Below, piece after piece: positions 24,937 to 34,610 of a stretch of DNA of 64,000 nucleotides; positions within the stretch are counted from its first letter, which is position 1, and each line of letters opens with the position of its first letter. Below the pieces are notes generated by a model. It searched no databases. It had not been told where the DNA came from and saw nothing but the letters and a program-made list of their open reading frames with translations. The translations under genes were made by a program, and so were the position numbers. Source of the stretch: Frigoribacterium sp. Leaf263 (lineage in GTDB: Bacteria; Actinomycetota; Actinomycetes; Actinomycetales; Microbacteriaceae). The stretch covers positions 186,631 through 250,630 of the forward strand of contig NZ_LMMO01000004.1 in assembly GCF_001422285.1 (NCBI RefSeq), given 5' to 3'.

Positions 24937-25923
24937 GTGACGACACTCCGCATCGGAACCCGCGGCAGCGCACTCGCCGTCGCCCAGTCGACGACCATCG
25001 CCGAGCGGCTCGGGCGTGCGACGGGCGCCGACGTCGAGCTCGTCCGCATCAAGACGGAGGGCGACCGCACCCAGTCGTCGGGTGAGTCGCTGTCCAGCCT
25101 CGGCGGAACCGGCGTCTTCGCCAGCGCCCTGCGCTCGGCGCTGCTCGCCGACGAATGCGACGTGCTCGTCCACAGCCTGAAAGACCTGCCCACCGCCTCC
25201 CACCCCGGTCTCGTCATCGGCGCGACGCCCGGCCGGGCCGACGCCCGCGACGCCCTGTGCGCGCGCGACGGGCTCACCCTCGAGACCCTGCCTCAGGGCT
25301 CGCGCGTGGGCACGGGGTCCCCTCGACGTGCCGCGCAGCTGCTCTCGCGTCGTCCGGACCTCGAGATCGTCGACATCCGCGGCAACGTCGACACGCGCCT
25401 CCGGCGGGTCGGAGACGACCTCGACGCCGTGCTGCTGTCGGCGGCGGGCCTCGGCCGCCTCGGGCGTCTCGACGCGGCGACCGACCTGCTCGGCCTGGGC
25501 TGGTGGCCGACCGCCCCCGGTCAGGGCTCCCTCGCGGTCGAGGTGCGCGAGGGCGACCCCGACGAGGTCCTCGCCCGCGGGCTCGCCGCGGTCGACGATC
25601 GCGAGACCCGACTGGTCGTCACGGCCGAGCGTCAGGTGCTCGCCGGTCTCGAAGCGGGCTGCGCCGCACCGATCGGCGCCACCGCCGTCGTCGACGCCGG
25701 TCTGCTGCTGCTCAGCGCCACCGTCTACAGCCCCGAGGGCGCCGGAACCGTCAGCTCCTCGCACGCCGTGTCGCTCGACGACGGCTCGCTCGAGTCGCAG
25801 CTGGTGGACGTCTCCGAGGTCGCCCGTCGCGTCGTCGACGAGCTCCTCGAGCTCGGCGCCGCCGATCTGGCGCCGCTCGGCGGCGGACCGTCGGGCGGCG
25901 ACCCGGTGGGGAGCGCGTCGTGA
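24937..25923 (+). CDS. hemC: Porphobilinogen deaminase (hydroxymethylbilane synthase)
   Basis: The protein has 328 residues. It starts [31 protein letters not shown] and [12 protein letters not shown] carry the Lys/Arg substrate-binding residues, and [11 protein letters not shown] holds the Cys that anchors the dipyrromethane cofactor. It polymerises four porphobilinogens to hydroxymethylbilane. GTG 24937 is 4 bases after the hemH stop, and the stop overlaps hemD. Confidence 0.96.
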   Translation: MTTLRIGTRGSALAVAQSTTIAERLGRATGADVELVRIKTEGDRTQSSGESLSSLGGTGVFASALRSALLADECDVLVHSLKDLPTASHPGLVIGATPGRADARDALCARDGLTLETLPQGSRVGTGSPRRAAQLLSRRPDLEIVDIRGNVDTRLRRVGDDLDAVLLSAAGLGRLGRLDAATDLLGLGWWPTAPGQGSLAVEVREGDPDEVLARGLAAVDDRETRLVVTAERQVLAGLEAGCAAPIGATAVVDAGLLLLSATVYSPEGAGTVSSSHAVSLDDGSLESQLVDVSEVARRVVDELLELGAADLAPLGGGPSGGDPVGSAS

Positions 25924-26702
25924 CGGTCGATCGGCCGCTCAAGGGCACTCGTGTGCTCGTGCCTCGCGGCGGCAAGTGGGGCGACGGCGTGGCCGCCGCC
26001 CTGCGCGCCCACGGCGCCGCCCCCGTCATCGCCCCGATGATCAACTTCGCTCCGGCCGAGACGCCCGAGCTGCTGGCCGCCGCCCTCGCCCGTCTCGAGG
26101 CGGGTGTCTACGACTGGCTGGTCGTCACCAGCGCCACCACGGTCGACGTGCTCGTCGGCAACGGCATCCGCCCACCCGCCTCGACCCGCATCGCGGCCGT
26201 CGGCGAGACGACCGCCGCGGCCCTCACGCTCTCCGGCTACCGCGTCGACTTCGTGCCCGAGGGCGACAACTCGGCGCGGGGTCTCGTCAAGGAGTGGCCG
26301 CGCGACGACGTCCAGGGCCGCGTGCTGGTGCCGCAGTCCGACCTCGCCGAGCCGACCCTCGTCGCGGGCCTGTCGGAGCGCGGCTTCGACGCCGAGTTCG
26401 TCTCCGCCTACCGCACGGTCGGCGTCGACGTCTCCGAGTCCGTCGCGACCGGCGTCCGGTCGGGCGACATCGGCGTCATCCTCATCACCTCGGGCAGCGT
26501 GGCCCGGCAGATCGCGGCACAGCTGGCCCCGCTGCCCGCGAGCACCCTCGTCGCCTGCATCGGGCCGCGCACGGCGTTCGACGCCCGCGCGGCCGGGCTG
26601 CCGGTGCACCTGATCGCCGAGACCCGCTCGGCGGCCGCCCTCGTCCAGGCCGTGGTCGACCACGCCCTCGACGGACGCCCCTCCGATCCCGAGAAAGACT
26701 GA
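25920..26702 (+). CDS. hemD: Uroporphyrinogen-III synthase
   Basis: The protein has 260 residues in the two-domain HemD fold: [22 protein letters not shown] at the start, then [16 protein letters not shown] (the conserved T/S-S-x-N-x-V region), [29 protein letters not shown] and [12 protein letters not shown] near the second hinge. Sequence conservation in HemD is always low, but position between hemC and hemB makes the call firm. It cyclises hydroxymethylbilane. Both ends overlap neighbours (GTGA and TGATG). Confidence 0.92.
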   Translation: MTVDRPLKGTRVLVPRGGKWGDGVAAALRAHGAAPVIAPMINFAPAETPELLAAALARLEAGVYDWLVVTSATTVDVLVGNGIRPPASTRIAAVGETTAAALTLSGYRVDFVPEGDNSARGLVKEWPRDDVQGRVLVPQSDLAEPTLVAGLSERGFDAEFVSAYRTVGVDVSESVATGVRSGDIGVILITSGSVARQIAAQLAPLPASTLVACIGPRTAFDARAAGLPVHLIAETRSAAALVQAVVDHALDGRPSDPEKD

Positions 26703-27694
26703 TGTCCGAGTTCCCCCGCGTGCGCCCCCGTCGGCTGCGCGCCACCCCCGCCCTCCGCCGCCTGACCGCCGAGACGCGTCTGCATCCGGCCGATCTCGTG
26801 CTGCCGATGTTCGTCCGAGAGGGCATCGACTCGCCGGTCGAGATCTCGTCCATGCCGGGAGTCGTCCACCACAGCCTCGCGAGCCTCCCGCACGCCGTCG
26901 CCGAGGCGGCCGAGGCCGGGGTCGGCGGTGTCATGCTCTTCGGCGTCCCGCTCGAGAAGGACGCCGTCGGCTCGGGTGCGACCGACCCGGACGGCATCCT
27001 GAACGTCGCGACCCGGGTGGCCGTCGACGCCGCGCAGGGCGCCCTCGTCGTGCAGACCGACCTCTGCCTCGACGAGTTCACCGACCACGGGCACTGCGGC
27101 GTCCTCGCCGCCGACGGCTCCGTCGACAACGACGCGACGCTCGTCCGCTACGACGAGATGGCCGTCGTGCAGGCCGAGGCCGGATCGCAGCTGATCGGCA
27201 TGAGCGGCATGATGGACGGCCAGATCGGCTCGGCCCGCGACGCGCTCGACGCCGCCGGCTTCTCGAACACCGCTCTGCTGGCCTACGCCGCGAAGTACGC
27301 CTCGGCGTTCTACGGGCCGTTCCGCGAGGCCGTCCAGTCGACGCTCGTCGGCGACCGCCGCACCTACCAGCAGGACGCGGCCAACGGTCGCGAGGGCATC
27401 CGCGAGGTCGAGCTCGATCTCGCCGAGGGCGCCGACATCGTCATGGTGAAGCCCGCCATGAGCTACCTCGACGTGCTCGCCGAGACCGCGGCGATGAGCC
27501 CGGTGCCCGTCTGGGCGTACCAGATCAGCGGCGAGTACGCGATGATCCAGGCCGCCGCCGCCAACGGCTGGATCGACCTCGACGCCGCGTCGTACGAGAG
27601 CGTGCTCTCGATCAAGCGGGCCGGAGCCGATGCGATCCTGACGTACTGGGCCACGGAACTGGCCACGCGCCTCCGGGAAGGACGGATCCGATGA
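26702..27694 (+). CDS. hemB: Delta-aminolevulinic acid dehydratase (porphobilinogen synthase)
   Basis: The protein has 330 residues. [10 protein letters not shown] begins the barrel; [19 protein letters not shown] is the metal-binding segment, with an Asp where the classical three-Cys zinc site has its second Cys, as is usual in actinobacteria. The Schiff-base lysines lie in [16 protein letters not shown] and [13 protein letters not shown]. It condenses two ALA molecules to porphobilinogen. ATG 26702 shares bases with the hemD stop (TGATG). Confidence 0.96.
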   Translation: MSEFPRVRPRRLRATPALRRLTAETRLHPADLVLPMFVREGIDSPVEISSMPGVVHHSLASLPHAVAEAAEAGVGGVMLFGVPLEKDAVGSGATDPDGILNVATRVAVDAAQGALVVQTDLCLDEFTDHGHCGVLAADGSVDNDATLVRYDEMAVVQAEAGSQLIGMSGMMDGQIGSARDALDAAGFSNTALLAYAAKYASAFYGPFREAVQSTLVGDRRTYQQDAANGREGIREVELDLAEGADIVMVKPAMSYLDVLAETAAMSPVPVWAYQISGEYAMIQAAAANGWIDLDAASYESVLSIKRAGADAILTYWATELATRLREGRIR

Positions 27695-29055
27695 TCACCG
27701 ACCGCAGCACAGACCGCACCAACGACGGGTACTTCGCGCGAGCGAAGCGCTCCATCCCCGGCGGCGTCAACTCGCCGGTCCGGGCCTACGGGTCGGTCGG
27801 GGGCACACCCCGGTTCCTCGTCGGCGCCTCGGGCCCCTACGTGACCGACACCGAGGGCCGCGAGTACGTCGACCTCGTCGCATCGTGGGGTCCGGCCATC
27901 CTCGGCCACACGCATCCCGAGGTGCTCGAGGCCGTCCAGCAGGCCGCCGCCCGCGGTCTCTCGTTCGGGGCGTCGACGCCGGGCGAGACCGAGCTCGCCG
28001 AGCTCGTGCGAGAGCGGGTCTCCGTGGGCGACGCCCGCCCGATCGGCAAGATCCGCATGGTGTCGACGGGCACCGAGGCGACCATGACGGCGATCCGTCT
28101 CGCCCGCGGCTGCACCGGCCGCGATCTGCTGGTGAAGTTCGCCGGCCACTATCACGGACACTCCGACTCGCTGCTGGCCGAGGCCGGCTCGGGAGTCGCG
28201 ACCCTGTCGCTGCCCGGCTCGGCCGGCATCACCGCGGCCACCGCGGCGCAGACCCTCGTGCTGCCGTACAACGACCTCGACGCCGTGCGCCGCGCGTTCG
28301 CCGAGCACGGGCCGCGCATCGCGGCCGTCATCGTCGAGGCCGCCGCCGCGAACATGGGCGTGCTGGCGCCGCAGCGCGGCTTCAACCGCAGCCTGTCCGA
28401 GATCACGCGCGCCAACGGCGCCCTGCTGATCGTCGACGAGGTGCTGACCGGGTTCCGGGTCGGCCCGGCCGGCTGGTGGGGTCTCGAAGCGGCTGACATC
28501 GTGCCCGACGGCAGCGGGTGGGAGCCCGACCTCGTCACGTTCGGCAAGGTCATCGGCGGCGGCATGCCCCTCGCCGCGCTCGGCGGTCGTGCCGACGTGA
28601 TGGACCACCTCGCCCCTCTCGGCCCCGTCTACCAGGCCGGCACGCTGAGCGGCAACCCCGTCGCCGTCGCGGCGGGCACGGCGACCCTCCGTCTCGCGAC
28701 GCCCGAGGTGTACGCCACGCTCGACTCGGTCTCCGACCGGCTGTCGGACGCCGTCTCCGCCGCGTTGTCCGCCGAGGGGGTCGAGCACACCGTGCAGCGC
28801 GCGGGCTCGCTGTTCTCGTTCGCCTTCACGCCCACGGCACCCGTCGACTACGACGACGTCCGCGCGCAGCAGGCCTGGCGCTACCCGCCGTTCTTCCACG
28901 CCATGCTCGACGCGGGCGTGAACCTGCCGCCGTCGGTCTACGAGGCGTGGTTCGTCACGGCGGCGCACGATGAGACCGCGGTGTCGCGCATCCTGGATGC
29001 CCTGCCCGCCGCCGCGAAGGCTGCGGCTGCGGCGACGCCGCCGACGCCGGTCTAG
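27691..29055 (+). CDS. hemL: Glutamate-1-semialdehyde 2,1-aminomutase
   Basis: The 454-residue class-III PLP aminotransferase-fold enzyme has [19 protein letters not shown] at the N-terminus, [17 protein letters not shown] (phosphate and cofactor binding), [16 protein letters not shown] (PLP-ring Asp) and [16 protein letters not shown] (catalytic Lys). It makes 5-aminolevulinate from the HemA product. ATG 27691 overlaps the hemB stop. It is the last gene of the cluster; the next gene is convergent. Confidence 0.96.
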   Translation: MITDRSTDRTNDGYFARAKRSIPGGVNSPVRAYGSVGGTPRFLVGASGPYVTDTEGREYVDLVASWGPAILGHTHPEVLEAVQQAAARGLSFGASTPGETELAELVRERVSVGDARPIGKIRMVSTGTEATMTAIRLARGCTGRDLLVKFAGHYHGHSDSLLAEAGSGVATLSLPGSAGITAATAAQTLVLPYNDLDAVRRAFAEHGPRIAAVIVEAAAANMGVLAPQRGFNRSLSEITRANGALLIVDEVLTGFRVGPAGWWGLEAADIVPDGSGWEPDLVTFGKVIGGGMPLAALGGRADVMDHLAPLGPVYQAGTLSGNPVAVAAGTATLRLATPEVYATLDSVSDRLSDAVSAALSAEGVEHTVQRAGSLFSFAFTPTAPVDYDDVRAQQAWRYPPFFHAMLDAGVNLPPSVYEAWFVTAAHDETAVSRILDALPAAAKAAAAATPPTPV

Positions 29056-29120
29056 GCCGGCCGGGTCCGTCGGGGCGACGGCTCGCTGCCGTGGTCCCGT
29101 CGGGCCGGGCGTGCGGGTGC

Positions 29121-29154
29121 GCGCTCCAGGGCGCGAGGCGCTCCAGGGCGCGAG
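29121..29154. repeat. Perfect 17-bp tandem duplication
   Basis: GCGCTCCAGGGCGCGAG occurs twice head to tail in the 112-base gap between the convergent hemL and ABC-ATPase genes. A short hairpin CCGTCG-GGG-CGACGG at 29067-29081 may terminate hemL. Confidence 0.7.
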
Positions 29155-29167
29155 GTGCGCCGGGCAC

Positions 29168-29998
29168 TCAGGCCGGCGGGGCGCCTCGCCGGGTCCGAGC
29201 CGACCAGCGTCCGTCGACGCGCTCCACGTCGAGCGGGTGGTCGAAGGCCGCCGACACCGGCTCCGATGTCAGCACGTGGTCGGCCGCTCCCTGGGCGAAG
29301 ACGCGGCCGTCGCGCAGCAGGACGGCATGACTCGTGCTGGCCGGGAGATCCTCGAGATGATGGGTCACGGTCACGGACGCGATGTCCGGGTGGGCCGCCC
29401 GCACGCCGTCGAGGGTGTCGAGCAGGTGCTCGCGGGCGGCCACGTCGAGACCGGTCGCGGGTTCGTCGAGCAGCAGCAGCGAGGGCGTGGCGACCAGCGC
29501 CCGGGCGATGAGGGCGCGACCCCGTTCGCCCTGCGACAGCACCGACCAACGCGCCGTGGACCGGGCCCCGAGACCGACGGAGGCGATGAGCGAATGCGCC
29601 CGCGCCTCCTCGGCGGGTGTCGGCGACCAGCGGGCGACGGGGTCGCTGCTGCCGGTGAGCCCGGTCAGCACGACCTCGGTGACGATGTTGTCGCGCAGCA
29701 TGCGGTGCCGCGGGTCGACGTGACCGATGTGCCGCCGCAGCTCGCTCAGCTCGACGCGGCCGAGACGGCGGCCCAGCACGTCGACCGTGCCCGAGGTGGG
29801 GTGCCCGAGGGCCCCGCAGAGCGTCAGCAGCGTGGTCTTGCCGGCGCCGTTCGGGCCGATGAGGGCCCAGTGCTCACCCGATCGGACCCGCAGCGACACG
29901 TCGGCCAGGAGGTCGCGACCCGAGCGCGCGACCCGCACGTCGGCGACGTCGAGCACGACCGGGCTCGGCCGCGCGCCGGTCGCCGACGCCGGGGTCAC
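29168..29998 (-). CDS. ABC transporter ATP-binding protein, orphan
   Basis: This 276-residue single ATPase domain has Walker A GPNGAGKTT, the signature LSQGERGRALIARAL, Walker B LLLLDEPATGLD and the H-loop in TVTHHLEDLP. It resembles the YlmA-like branch with no recognisable substrate specificity, and no permease or binding-protein gene is nearby. GTG 29998 overlaps the stop of the upstream GntR-type gene (GTGA), so regulator and ATPase are translated together. The EEARAH segment is encoded by a dispersed element copy. Confidence 0.88.
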   Translation of the reverse strand: MTPASATGARPSPVVLDVADVRVARSGRDLLADVSLRVRSGEHWALIGPNGAGKTTLLTLCGALGHPTSGTVDVLGRRLGRVELSELRRHIGHVDPRHRMLRDNIVTEVVLTGLTGSSDPVARWSPTPAEEARAHSLIASVGLGARSTARWSVLSQGERGRALIARALVATPSLLLLDEPATGLDVAAREHLLDTLDGVRAAHPDIASVTVTHHLEDLPASTSHAVLLRDGRVFAQGAADHVLTSEPVSAAFDHPLDVERVDGRWSARTRRGAPPA

Positions 29999-30684
29999 GA
30001 GAGGTAGACGCCCGCCTCGCGGACCTGCTCGTGGAACGCGGCGAGGCGCGCCGGCTGCGTGCGGACGGCCTCGGCCGCGGCGGCGGCGTCGCCCGAGGCC
30101 ACGGCCTCGCGCAACGACTCCGTGAACTCGAGAGCGGCGTCGAAGTCGAAGAGCCCCTGCGACGACGGACGACGGATCAGCAGCAGGAGGCGCGGGCCCG
30201 TGTTCGCCCACAGTCGCGCCAGCGAGGTGCTCGCGCTGGCCTCGAGCAGCAGCTCGTTGAAGCGGACCAGGGCGGCGTCGTCTTCGAGCTTCTTCGCCGA
30301 GAAGGCCTTGATGCGGGCGTCGAGGATCTTCAGGGCCTCAGCGCGCTGGCTCGAGCCGAGGCGGGCGACGCCGCGCTCGACGAAGAGCGCCCAGACGGCG
30401 TAACCGACGTCGATGGTGTCGACGAACTCGTCGAAGGTGGGGTGCACGATGCGCGTGTAGCGGTTCGCCTCGATGTCGACCAGGGCCTGGTCGGCGAGCT
30501 TGGCGATGGCCTCGCGGACGGGCGTGCGCGAGACCCCGAGCCAGGCGACCAGCTGGTCGTCGTTCAGTCGCTCGCCGAACTCGAGGGTGCCGTCGATGAT
30601 CGCGTCGAACATCTTGTCGTAGACGACGTCGCGGAGCAGACGGCGGGGGGCGGGCGGCTGGTCGGTGAGCGTGGGGATCGGCAT
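29995..30684 (-). CDS. GntR-family regulator (paralogue family member)
   Basis: The protein has 229 residues. After MPIPTLTDQP comes the winged helix RRLLRDVVYDKMFDAIIDGT, GERLNDDQLVAWLGVSRTPVREAIAKLADQALVDIEANRYTRIV (about residues 15-75), then an all-helical ligand domain of FCD size but without clear FCD metal ligands. It is strongly similar to the protein encoded at 30823-31512 and at 39305-39991. ATG 30684 has AGGAGA upstream; the longer frame adds non-conserved residues. Overlap with the ABC ATPase gene suggests a shared operon. Confidence 0.88.
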   Translation of the reverse strand: MPIPTLTDQPPAPRRLLRDVVYDKMFDAIIDGTLEFGERLNDDQLVAWLGVSRTPVREAIAKLADQALVDIEANRYTRIVHPTFDEFVDTIDVGYAVWALFVERGVARLGSSQRAEALKILDARIKAFSAKKLEDDAALVRFNELLLEASASTSLARLWANTGPRLLLLIRRPSSQGLFDFDAALEFTESLREAVASGDAAAAAEAVRTQPARLAAFHEQVREAGVYLS

Positions 30685-30714
30685 GGGGTCTCCTGGGTCG
30701 GGCGGAGGGCGGGA

Positions 30715-30748
30715 GGTGCGGGCCGACTTCCCTGCGTCGGCCCGCACC
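30715..30748 (-). terminator. Terminator between the two tandem GntR genes
   Basis: A perfect 13-base-pair stem (GGTGCGGGCCGAC / GTCGGCCCGCACC) with an 8-base loop lies 75 bases past the stop at 30823, so the two GntR paralogues are probably separate transcription units. Confidence 0.75.
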
Positions 30749-30822
30749 GGGGATGGTGCGGTGGAACTGGTCGTGCTGTCGTGCTGTGGAGCTGGTCGTG
30801 CGGGTGTCGCGGTGCGGCGGTG

Positions 30823-31512
30823 CTACGACCGGGTCGTGAGCAGCGCGCCGACGACCTCGACGGCTTCGAGGTGGCGGAGGTTCGCCTCGTCGAGGGGCTG
30901 GAAGGCGGCGATCGCGAGGGCGACGTCGCGCCGGCGCACGGCCTCTCGGATCCGGGTGAGGTACTCGGTGGTGAGATCCCACTGCCAGTGGTCGAGGACG
31001 GGCTTCGAGTTGAACATCACCCGGGCGTTGATGAGCCGCTCCGCGCTGTCGAGCAGGGGGTTGCCGACCTTCGTCCGCAGGTACGCCGGCACCGCCTGGA
31101 AGTCGGGCAGCCCGGCGACGTCGTGCTCCGCGAGACGCGCCAGCGCGACGTCGACCAACCCGGTGAACTCGTCGACGTCGGCGTCGTCGAGCAGGGGGAT
31201 GGCCCAGCGGGCGGTGAGCTCGTTCAGCCCCGAGTAGACCTGCAGGGCGTGCCGGTACATCTCGAAGTCGGGCAGGGCGATGCGGGTGTAGCGATTCGCC
31301 TCCATCTCGACGAGGCCGTGGTCGACGAGCTTCGCGATCGCCTCGCGGATGGGTGTGCGCGAGACGCCGAGCCAGGTGACGAGCTCGTCGTCGTTCAGGC
31401 GCTCACCGGGCTGCAGCGTGCCGTCTTCGATCGCCGCGAGCAGCTTGTCGAAGACGACGTCGCGCAGGAGGCGGCGGGGTGCCGGAGCGTCGGGACCGGA
31501 GGGGATGGGCAT
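30823..31512 (-). CDS. GntR-family regulator (paralogue family member)
   Basis: The protein has 229 residues. It starts MPIPSGPDAPAPRRLLRDVV, followed by GERLNDDELVTWLGVSRTPIREAIAKLVDHGLVEMEANRYTRIALP and a helical C-terminal domain. It has the same length and wing sequence as its neighbour at 29995-30684, indicating tandem duplication. The N-terminal MPIP and RRLLRD blocks are shared by the whole local family. ATG 31512 follows a GAAGG site. A 17-base palindrome upstream is a likely operator. Effector and regulon are unknown. Confidence 0.88.
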   Translation of the reverse strand: MPIPSGPDAPAPRRLLRDVVFDKLLAAIEDGTLQPGERLNDDELVTWLGVSRTPIREAIAKLVDHGLVEMEANRYTRIALPDFEMYRHALQVYSGLNELTARWAIPLLDDADVDEFTGLVDVALARLAEHDVAGLPDFQAVPAYLRTKVGNPLLDSAERLINARVMFNSKPVLDHWQWDLTTEYLTRIREAVRRRDVALAIAAFQPLDEANLRHLEAVEVVGALLTTRS

Positions 31513-31534
31513 GTATCAGACCTTCAATGCACGA

Positions 31535-31551
31535 GGATGTATCGATTATCC
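31535..31551. promoter_or_regulatory. Palindromic operator candidate before the GntR gene at 31512
   Basis: GGATGTATCGATTATCC has dyad symmetry around ATCGAT with GGAT/ATCC ends and overlaps a GATAAT -10-like box on the minus strand. It sits 23-39 bases before the ATG, in one of the few AT-rich spots of the region. Confidence 0.5.
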
Positions 31552-31615
31552 GGTACTTTAGTAGACCACCCCGGGCGTGTCCACAGAGCGCCCCCGCGAG
31601 TCGGGGGTCGAGGTG

Positions 31616-32611
31616 TCAGGCGCCGACGCGGACGACGGTGCGGCCCTGCACGCGTCCGTCGAGGATGGCGCCGCCCTGGGCGACGACGTCGTCGAGCGCG
31701 ACCTCGCGGGTCATCGAGTCGAGCAGGTCGAGATCGAGGTCGTCCGCCAGACGCGCCCAGGCCCAGCGACGCAGCGCGACCGGCGCCTGGACCGAGTCGA
31801 TGCCCGCCAGGGTGACCGACCGCAGGATGAACGGCAGCACCGTCGTCGGCAGATCGGAGCCCTGCGCCAGCCCGCAGGCCGTCACGGTGCCGCCCCAGGA
31901 CGTCTCGGCGAGCACCCCCGCGAGCGTGGTGCTGCCGACCGAGTCGATGCCGCCGGCCCAGCGCGGCCGGCGGATGGGCTTGCCCGGCTCGCCGAGCTCG
32001 GACCGGTCGATGACCGTGCCGGCGCCGAGCGACCGGAGATACGGTCCCAGCTCGTCGGCCCGCCCCGAGGAGGCGGTGACCGAGTACCCCAGGCGACTCA
32101 GCACCGCGACGGCGACCGACCCGACGCCCCCGGCCGCCCCGGTGACGACGATCTCGCCGTCGCCCGGGTGTACGCCGCGCTCGAGGCGGAGCACGCTCAG
32201 CATCGCCGTCAGCCCGGCCGTGCCGATCGCGGCGGCCTGCCGTGCGCTGATGCCGGCGGGCACGGCCACGAGCGTGTCGGCGTCGACCACGGCCTGGTCG
32301 GCGAAGCCGCCGTCGCGCGTCTCGCCGAGACCGGCGCCGGTCGCGACCACGAGGTCGCCGACCGCGAACGATCCGTCGGCGGTCTCGGGCCCCACGGAAA
32401 GGACCCGCCCGACGACGTCGATGCCCGGCACGAGCGGGCTGACGCGGACGACGCCCGGGTCGCCGGCGAGGGCGAGTCCGTCTTTGTAGTTCAGGCTCGA
32501 CCAGAGGACGTCGACGACGACCCGGCCGGGCTCGAGTCCGTCGCCGCCGAGGGGCGGCGCCACCTCGCGCAGGGTGGCTCGCTGACCTCTCTCGACGACG
32601 ACGGCTCGCAT
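31616..32611 (-). CDS. acuI: Acrylyl-CoA reductase-like quinone oxidoreductase (AcuI/YhdH)
   Basis: The 331-residue zinc-free MDR protein has LWSSLNYKDGLALAGDPGVVR (hallmark of the YhdH/AcuI group), PGIDVVGRVL, GTAGLTAMLSVL, VTGAAGGVGSVAVAVL (NADPH-binding) and ETSWGGTVTACGLAQGSDLPTTVLPFILR. AcuI reduces toxic acrylyl-CoA to propionyl-CoA. ATG 32611 lies 7 bases behind TAGCCT, a leaderless arrangement. The stop lies 104 bases from the GntR gene's start, which reads in the same direction. Confidence 0.92.
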   Translation of the reverse strand: MRAVVVERGQRATLREVAPPLGGDGLEPGRVVVDVLWSSLNYKDGLALAGDPGVVRVSPLVPGIDVVGRVLSVGPETADGSFAVGDLVVATGAGLGETRDGGFADQAVVDADTLVAVPAGISARQAAAIGTAGLTAMLSVLRLERGVHPGDGEIVVTGAAGGVGSVAVAVLSRLGYSVTASSGRADELGPYLRSLGAGTVIDRSELGEPGKPIRRPRWAGGIDSVGSTTLAGVLAETSWGGTVTACGLAQGSDLPTTVLPFILRSVTLAGIDSVQAPVALRRWAWARLADDLDLDLLDSMTREVALDDVVAQGGAILDGRVQGRTVVRVGA

Positions 32612-32618
32612 GCGCGCC

Positions 32619-32624
32619 AGGCTA
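32619..32624 (-). promoter_or_regulatory. -10 box of acuI (leaderless)
   Basis: TAGCCT on the minus strand, 7 bases before ATG 32611. It overlaps the last codons of the flotillin gene upstream. Confidence 0.45.
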
Positions 32625-34037
32625 CGCGGAGTCGCGCGGCGTGGTGACGGGGGAGTCGGACGCCGCCCCGGCGCGACCGCCGAGGAACCCGCCCAGGGCC
32701 CCCACGAGGTCGAGACCGGTCGTGGCCTTCACGACGTCCTGCAGCTGCGTCATGTTGTTCGCCACCGACTTGGTGAGCTCGTTCGCCCCGTCGGTCGACA
32801 CGACGGTGAGCGTGTCGATGTTGCTCATCGGCGCCGCCATCTCGCGGGCGATGTCGGGCAGACGCGAGATGACCTGCGAGGCCAGGGCGGCCTGGCCGAA
32901 CTTGCCCTGCGCCTCGGCGAGGGCGTCGACCGCCTCGGCCTCGGCCAGACCCTTGGCCTTGATGGCGGCGGCCTCGGCGCGACCGGCGGCCTCGACGGCG
33001 GCGGCCTCGTTCTCGGCCGCGGCGCGGGCGGCGTCGGCGAGCTGCGTGCGGCGGAAGGCCTCGGCCTCGACGGCGGCGTTGGCCGCGTCGCGCTCGGCCT
33101 CGGCGTTCTGGACGGCGGCGTACGCGGCGGCCTCGGCGGGCTGGCGCACGTCAATGTTCAGGCGCTCCTGGTTGACCTTGGCCTGCTCGGCGACGGCGAT
33201 GCTCTCCTGCTCGGCGACGAGCTTGTCCTGCGTGGCGCGGGCCAGCTCGCCGGCGGCGGACGCCTCGGCGTTGGCGCGGTCGGTCTCGGCCTTGATCTGC
33301 GCCTGGCGCACGTCGAGCTGCAGCTGACGCTCGGCGGTCTGCTGCGTGTTGCCGATGCGCGCCAGGGCGGCGATGCGCTCGGCCTCGGCCTCGGCGACGT
33401 CGGCGTTCTGCTTGGCGACGGCGGCCTCGGCGCGACCGCGGTCGGCGAGGTACGTGCTGCCGGGGGTCTCGATCTCGCGGATGTTCATCGTCTCGATCTG
33501 GAGACCGAGCTCGGCGAGCTCGCCCTTGGTCTCGTTGACGGCGTCGGCCGCCAGACGGGAGAAGTTCTTGACGAGGTCGTCCACCGGCTGGCCGCCGATC
33601 AGACCGCGGATCGAGCCCTCGAGCGACTGCTGGACGATCACGGGCAGCTGCTGCTGCTGCAGCAGGTACCGCTGGGCGGCGCGACGCACGCCGTCTTCGG
33701 TGCCGGTGACCTTGAAGTTGACCGTGGCCTTGACCGCGGTGCGGATGTAGTTGGCGTCGATCGCCTGCACCTCGACGGGGGTCTGGTACTGCTCGAGGCT
33801 GAGCTTGAACCCCTCTTGGAAGATCGGCCAGACGAAGGTGCGTCCGCCGATGATGACCTTCTGCGGGCTCGAGATCCCGCCGCCCTCGGAGCGCTCGGCG
33901 CCACGGCCGACGACGATCAGCGCCTCGTTCGGCGGGACGCGTCGCACGCGGCTGGCGACGAACGACAGCAGGGCGACGACGATGACGACCGCGACGACGA
34001 TGGCGACGACGCTGATGTTTCCGGAGATGAAGTCCAT
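32622..34037 (-). CDS. Flotillin-like SPFH-domain membrane scaffold protein
   Basis: The protein has 471 residues. An N-terminal membrane helix (residues about 8-28, ISVVAIVVAVVIVVALLSFV) precedes the SPFH/band-7 domain (35-200: RRVPPNEALIVVGRG, GGRTFVWPIFQ) and a long Ala/Glu coiled coil (205-385), ending in a short Gly-rich tail. This matches bacterial flotillin FloT/YuaG, which organises membrane microdomains. An NfeD protein is encoded just upstream, the classic YuaF-YuaG pairing. ATG 34037 follows AGAGAAAC at low match; the gap to nfeD is 81 bases. Confidence 0.93.
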   Translation of the reverse strand: MDFISGNISVVAIVVAVVIVVALLSFVASRVRRVPPNEALIVVGRGAERSEGGGISSPQKVIIGGRTFVWPIFQEGFKLSLEQYQTPVEVQAIDANYIRTAVKATVNFKVTGTEDGVRRAAQRYLLQQQQLPVIVQQSLEGSIRGLIGGQPVDDLVKNFSRLAADAVNETKGELAELGLQIETMNIREIETPGSTYLADRGRAEAAVAKQNADVAEAEAERIAALARIGNTQQTAERQLQLDVRQAQIKAETDRANAEASAAGELARATQDKLVAEQESIAVAEQAKVNQERLNIDVRQPAEAAAYAAVQNAEAERDAANAAVEAEAFRRTQLADAARAAAENEAAAVEAAGRAEAAAIKAKGLAEAEAVDALAEAQGKFGQAALASQVISRLPDIAREMAAPMSNIDTLTVVSTDGANELTKSVANNMTQLQDVVKATTGLDLVGALGGFLGGRAGAASDSPVTTPRDSA

Positions 34038-34118
34038 CGGGCTTCTCGTTTCTCTTTCGGTGGTGCGGGGCGGTAGTCGGGGGACCCGGTGCGGGTCGGG
34101 GAACGGGGGCGGCGGAGC

Positions 34119-34610
34119 CTAGGAGGCGCGGGTCGGCTCGGACCCGTCGCGCACGACCTCGACGCGCGGACCGGCCTCGGCCACCACCCGGATGCGGGTG
34201 CCGCGCTCGATGCGCTCGCTGCTGACGGCCAGGCGGCGCTCGAGCTCGCGGACGTCGTCGAGGCGGACCTCGCCGCCCGTCGGCGTGATGGTCTCGGTCG
34301 CCGTGCCGACGAAGCCGACCGGCGACCAGTGGCCGCCGGTCTCGCGGCGGGTGACCCGGCGGACGAGGATCTGGATGACCACGAGGGCGACGAGGGCCAT
34401 CGCGATCGCGATGACGTACGTCCAGCCCGGGGGCAGGCCGTTCTGCAGGGTGACGACGCCCGCGAGGCCGAAGATCGCCAGAGCGGCGCCCACGGCGACG
34501 CCGGAGACGAGGCCGTCGCCGATGTCGAAGACGTCGAGCAGATCGCCCACGACGATGCTGAGCAGCAGGACGACGAGCCCCACCGACCCGACGACGATGA
34601 ACGTGACCAT
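34119..34610 (-). CDS. NfeD-like membrane protein (flotillin partner)
   Basis: The protein has 163 residues. Three hydrophobic segments (about 3-22, 35-57, 65-85) are followed by a C-terminal OB-fold NfeD domain (GFVGTATETITPTGGEVRLDD... RGTRIRVVAEAGPRVEVV). NfeD short forms (YuaF type) assist flotillin assembly. A copy of the dispersed element spans its 3' end and stop. It is probably co-transcribed with the flotillin gene. Confidence 0.88.
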   Translation of the reverse strand: MVTFIVVGSVGLVVLLLSIVVGDLLDVFDIGDGLVSGVAVGAALAIFGLAGVVTLQNGLPPGWTYVIAIAMALVALVVIQILVRRVTRRETGGHWSPVGFVGTATETITPTGGEVRLDDVRELERRLAVSSERIERGTRIRVVAEAGPRVEVVRDGSEPTRAS

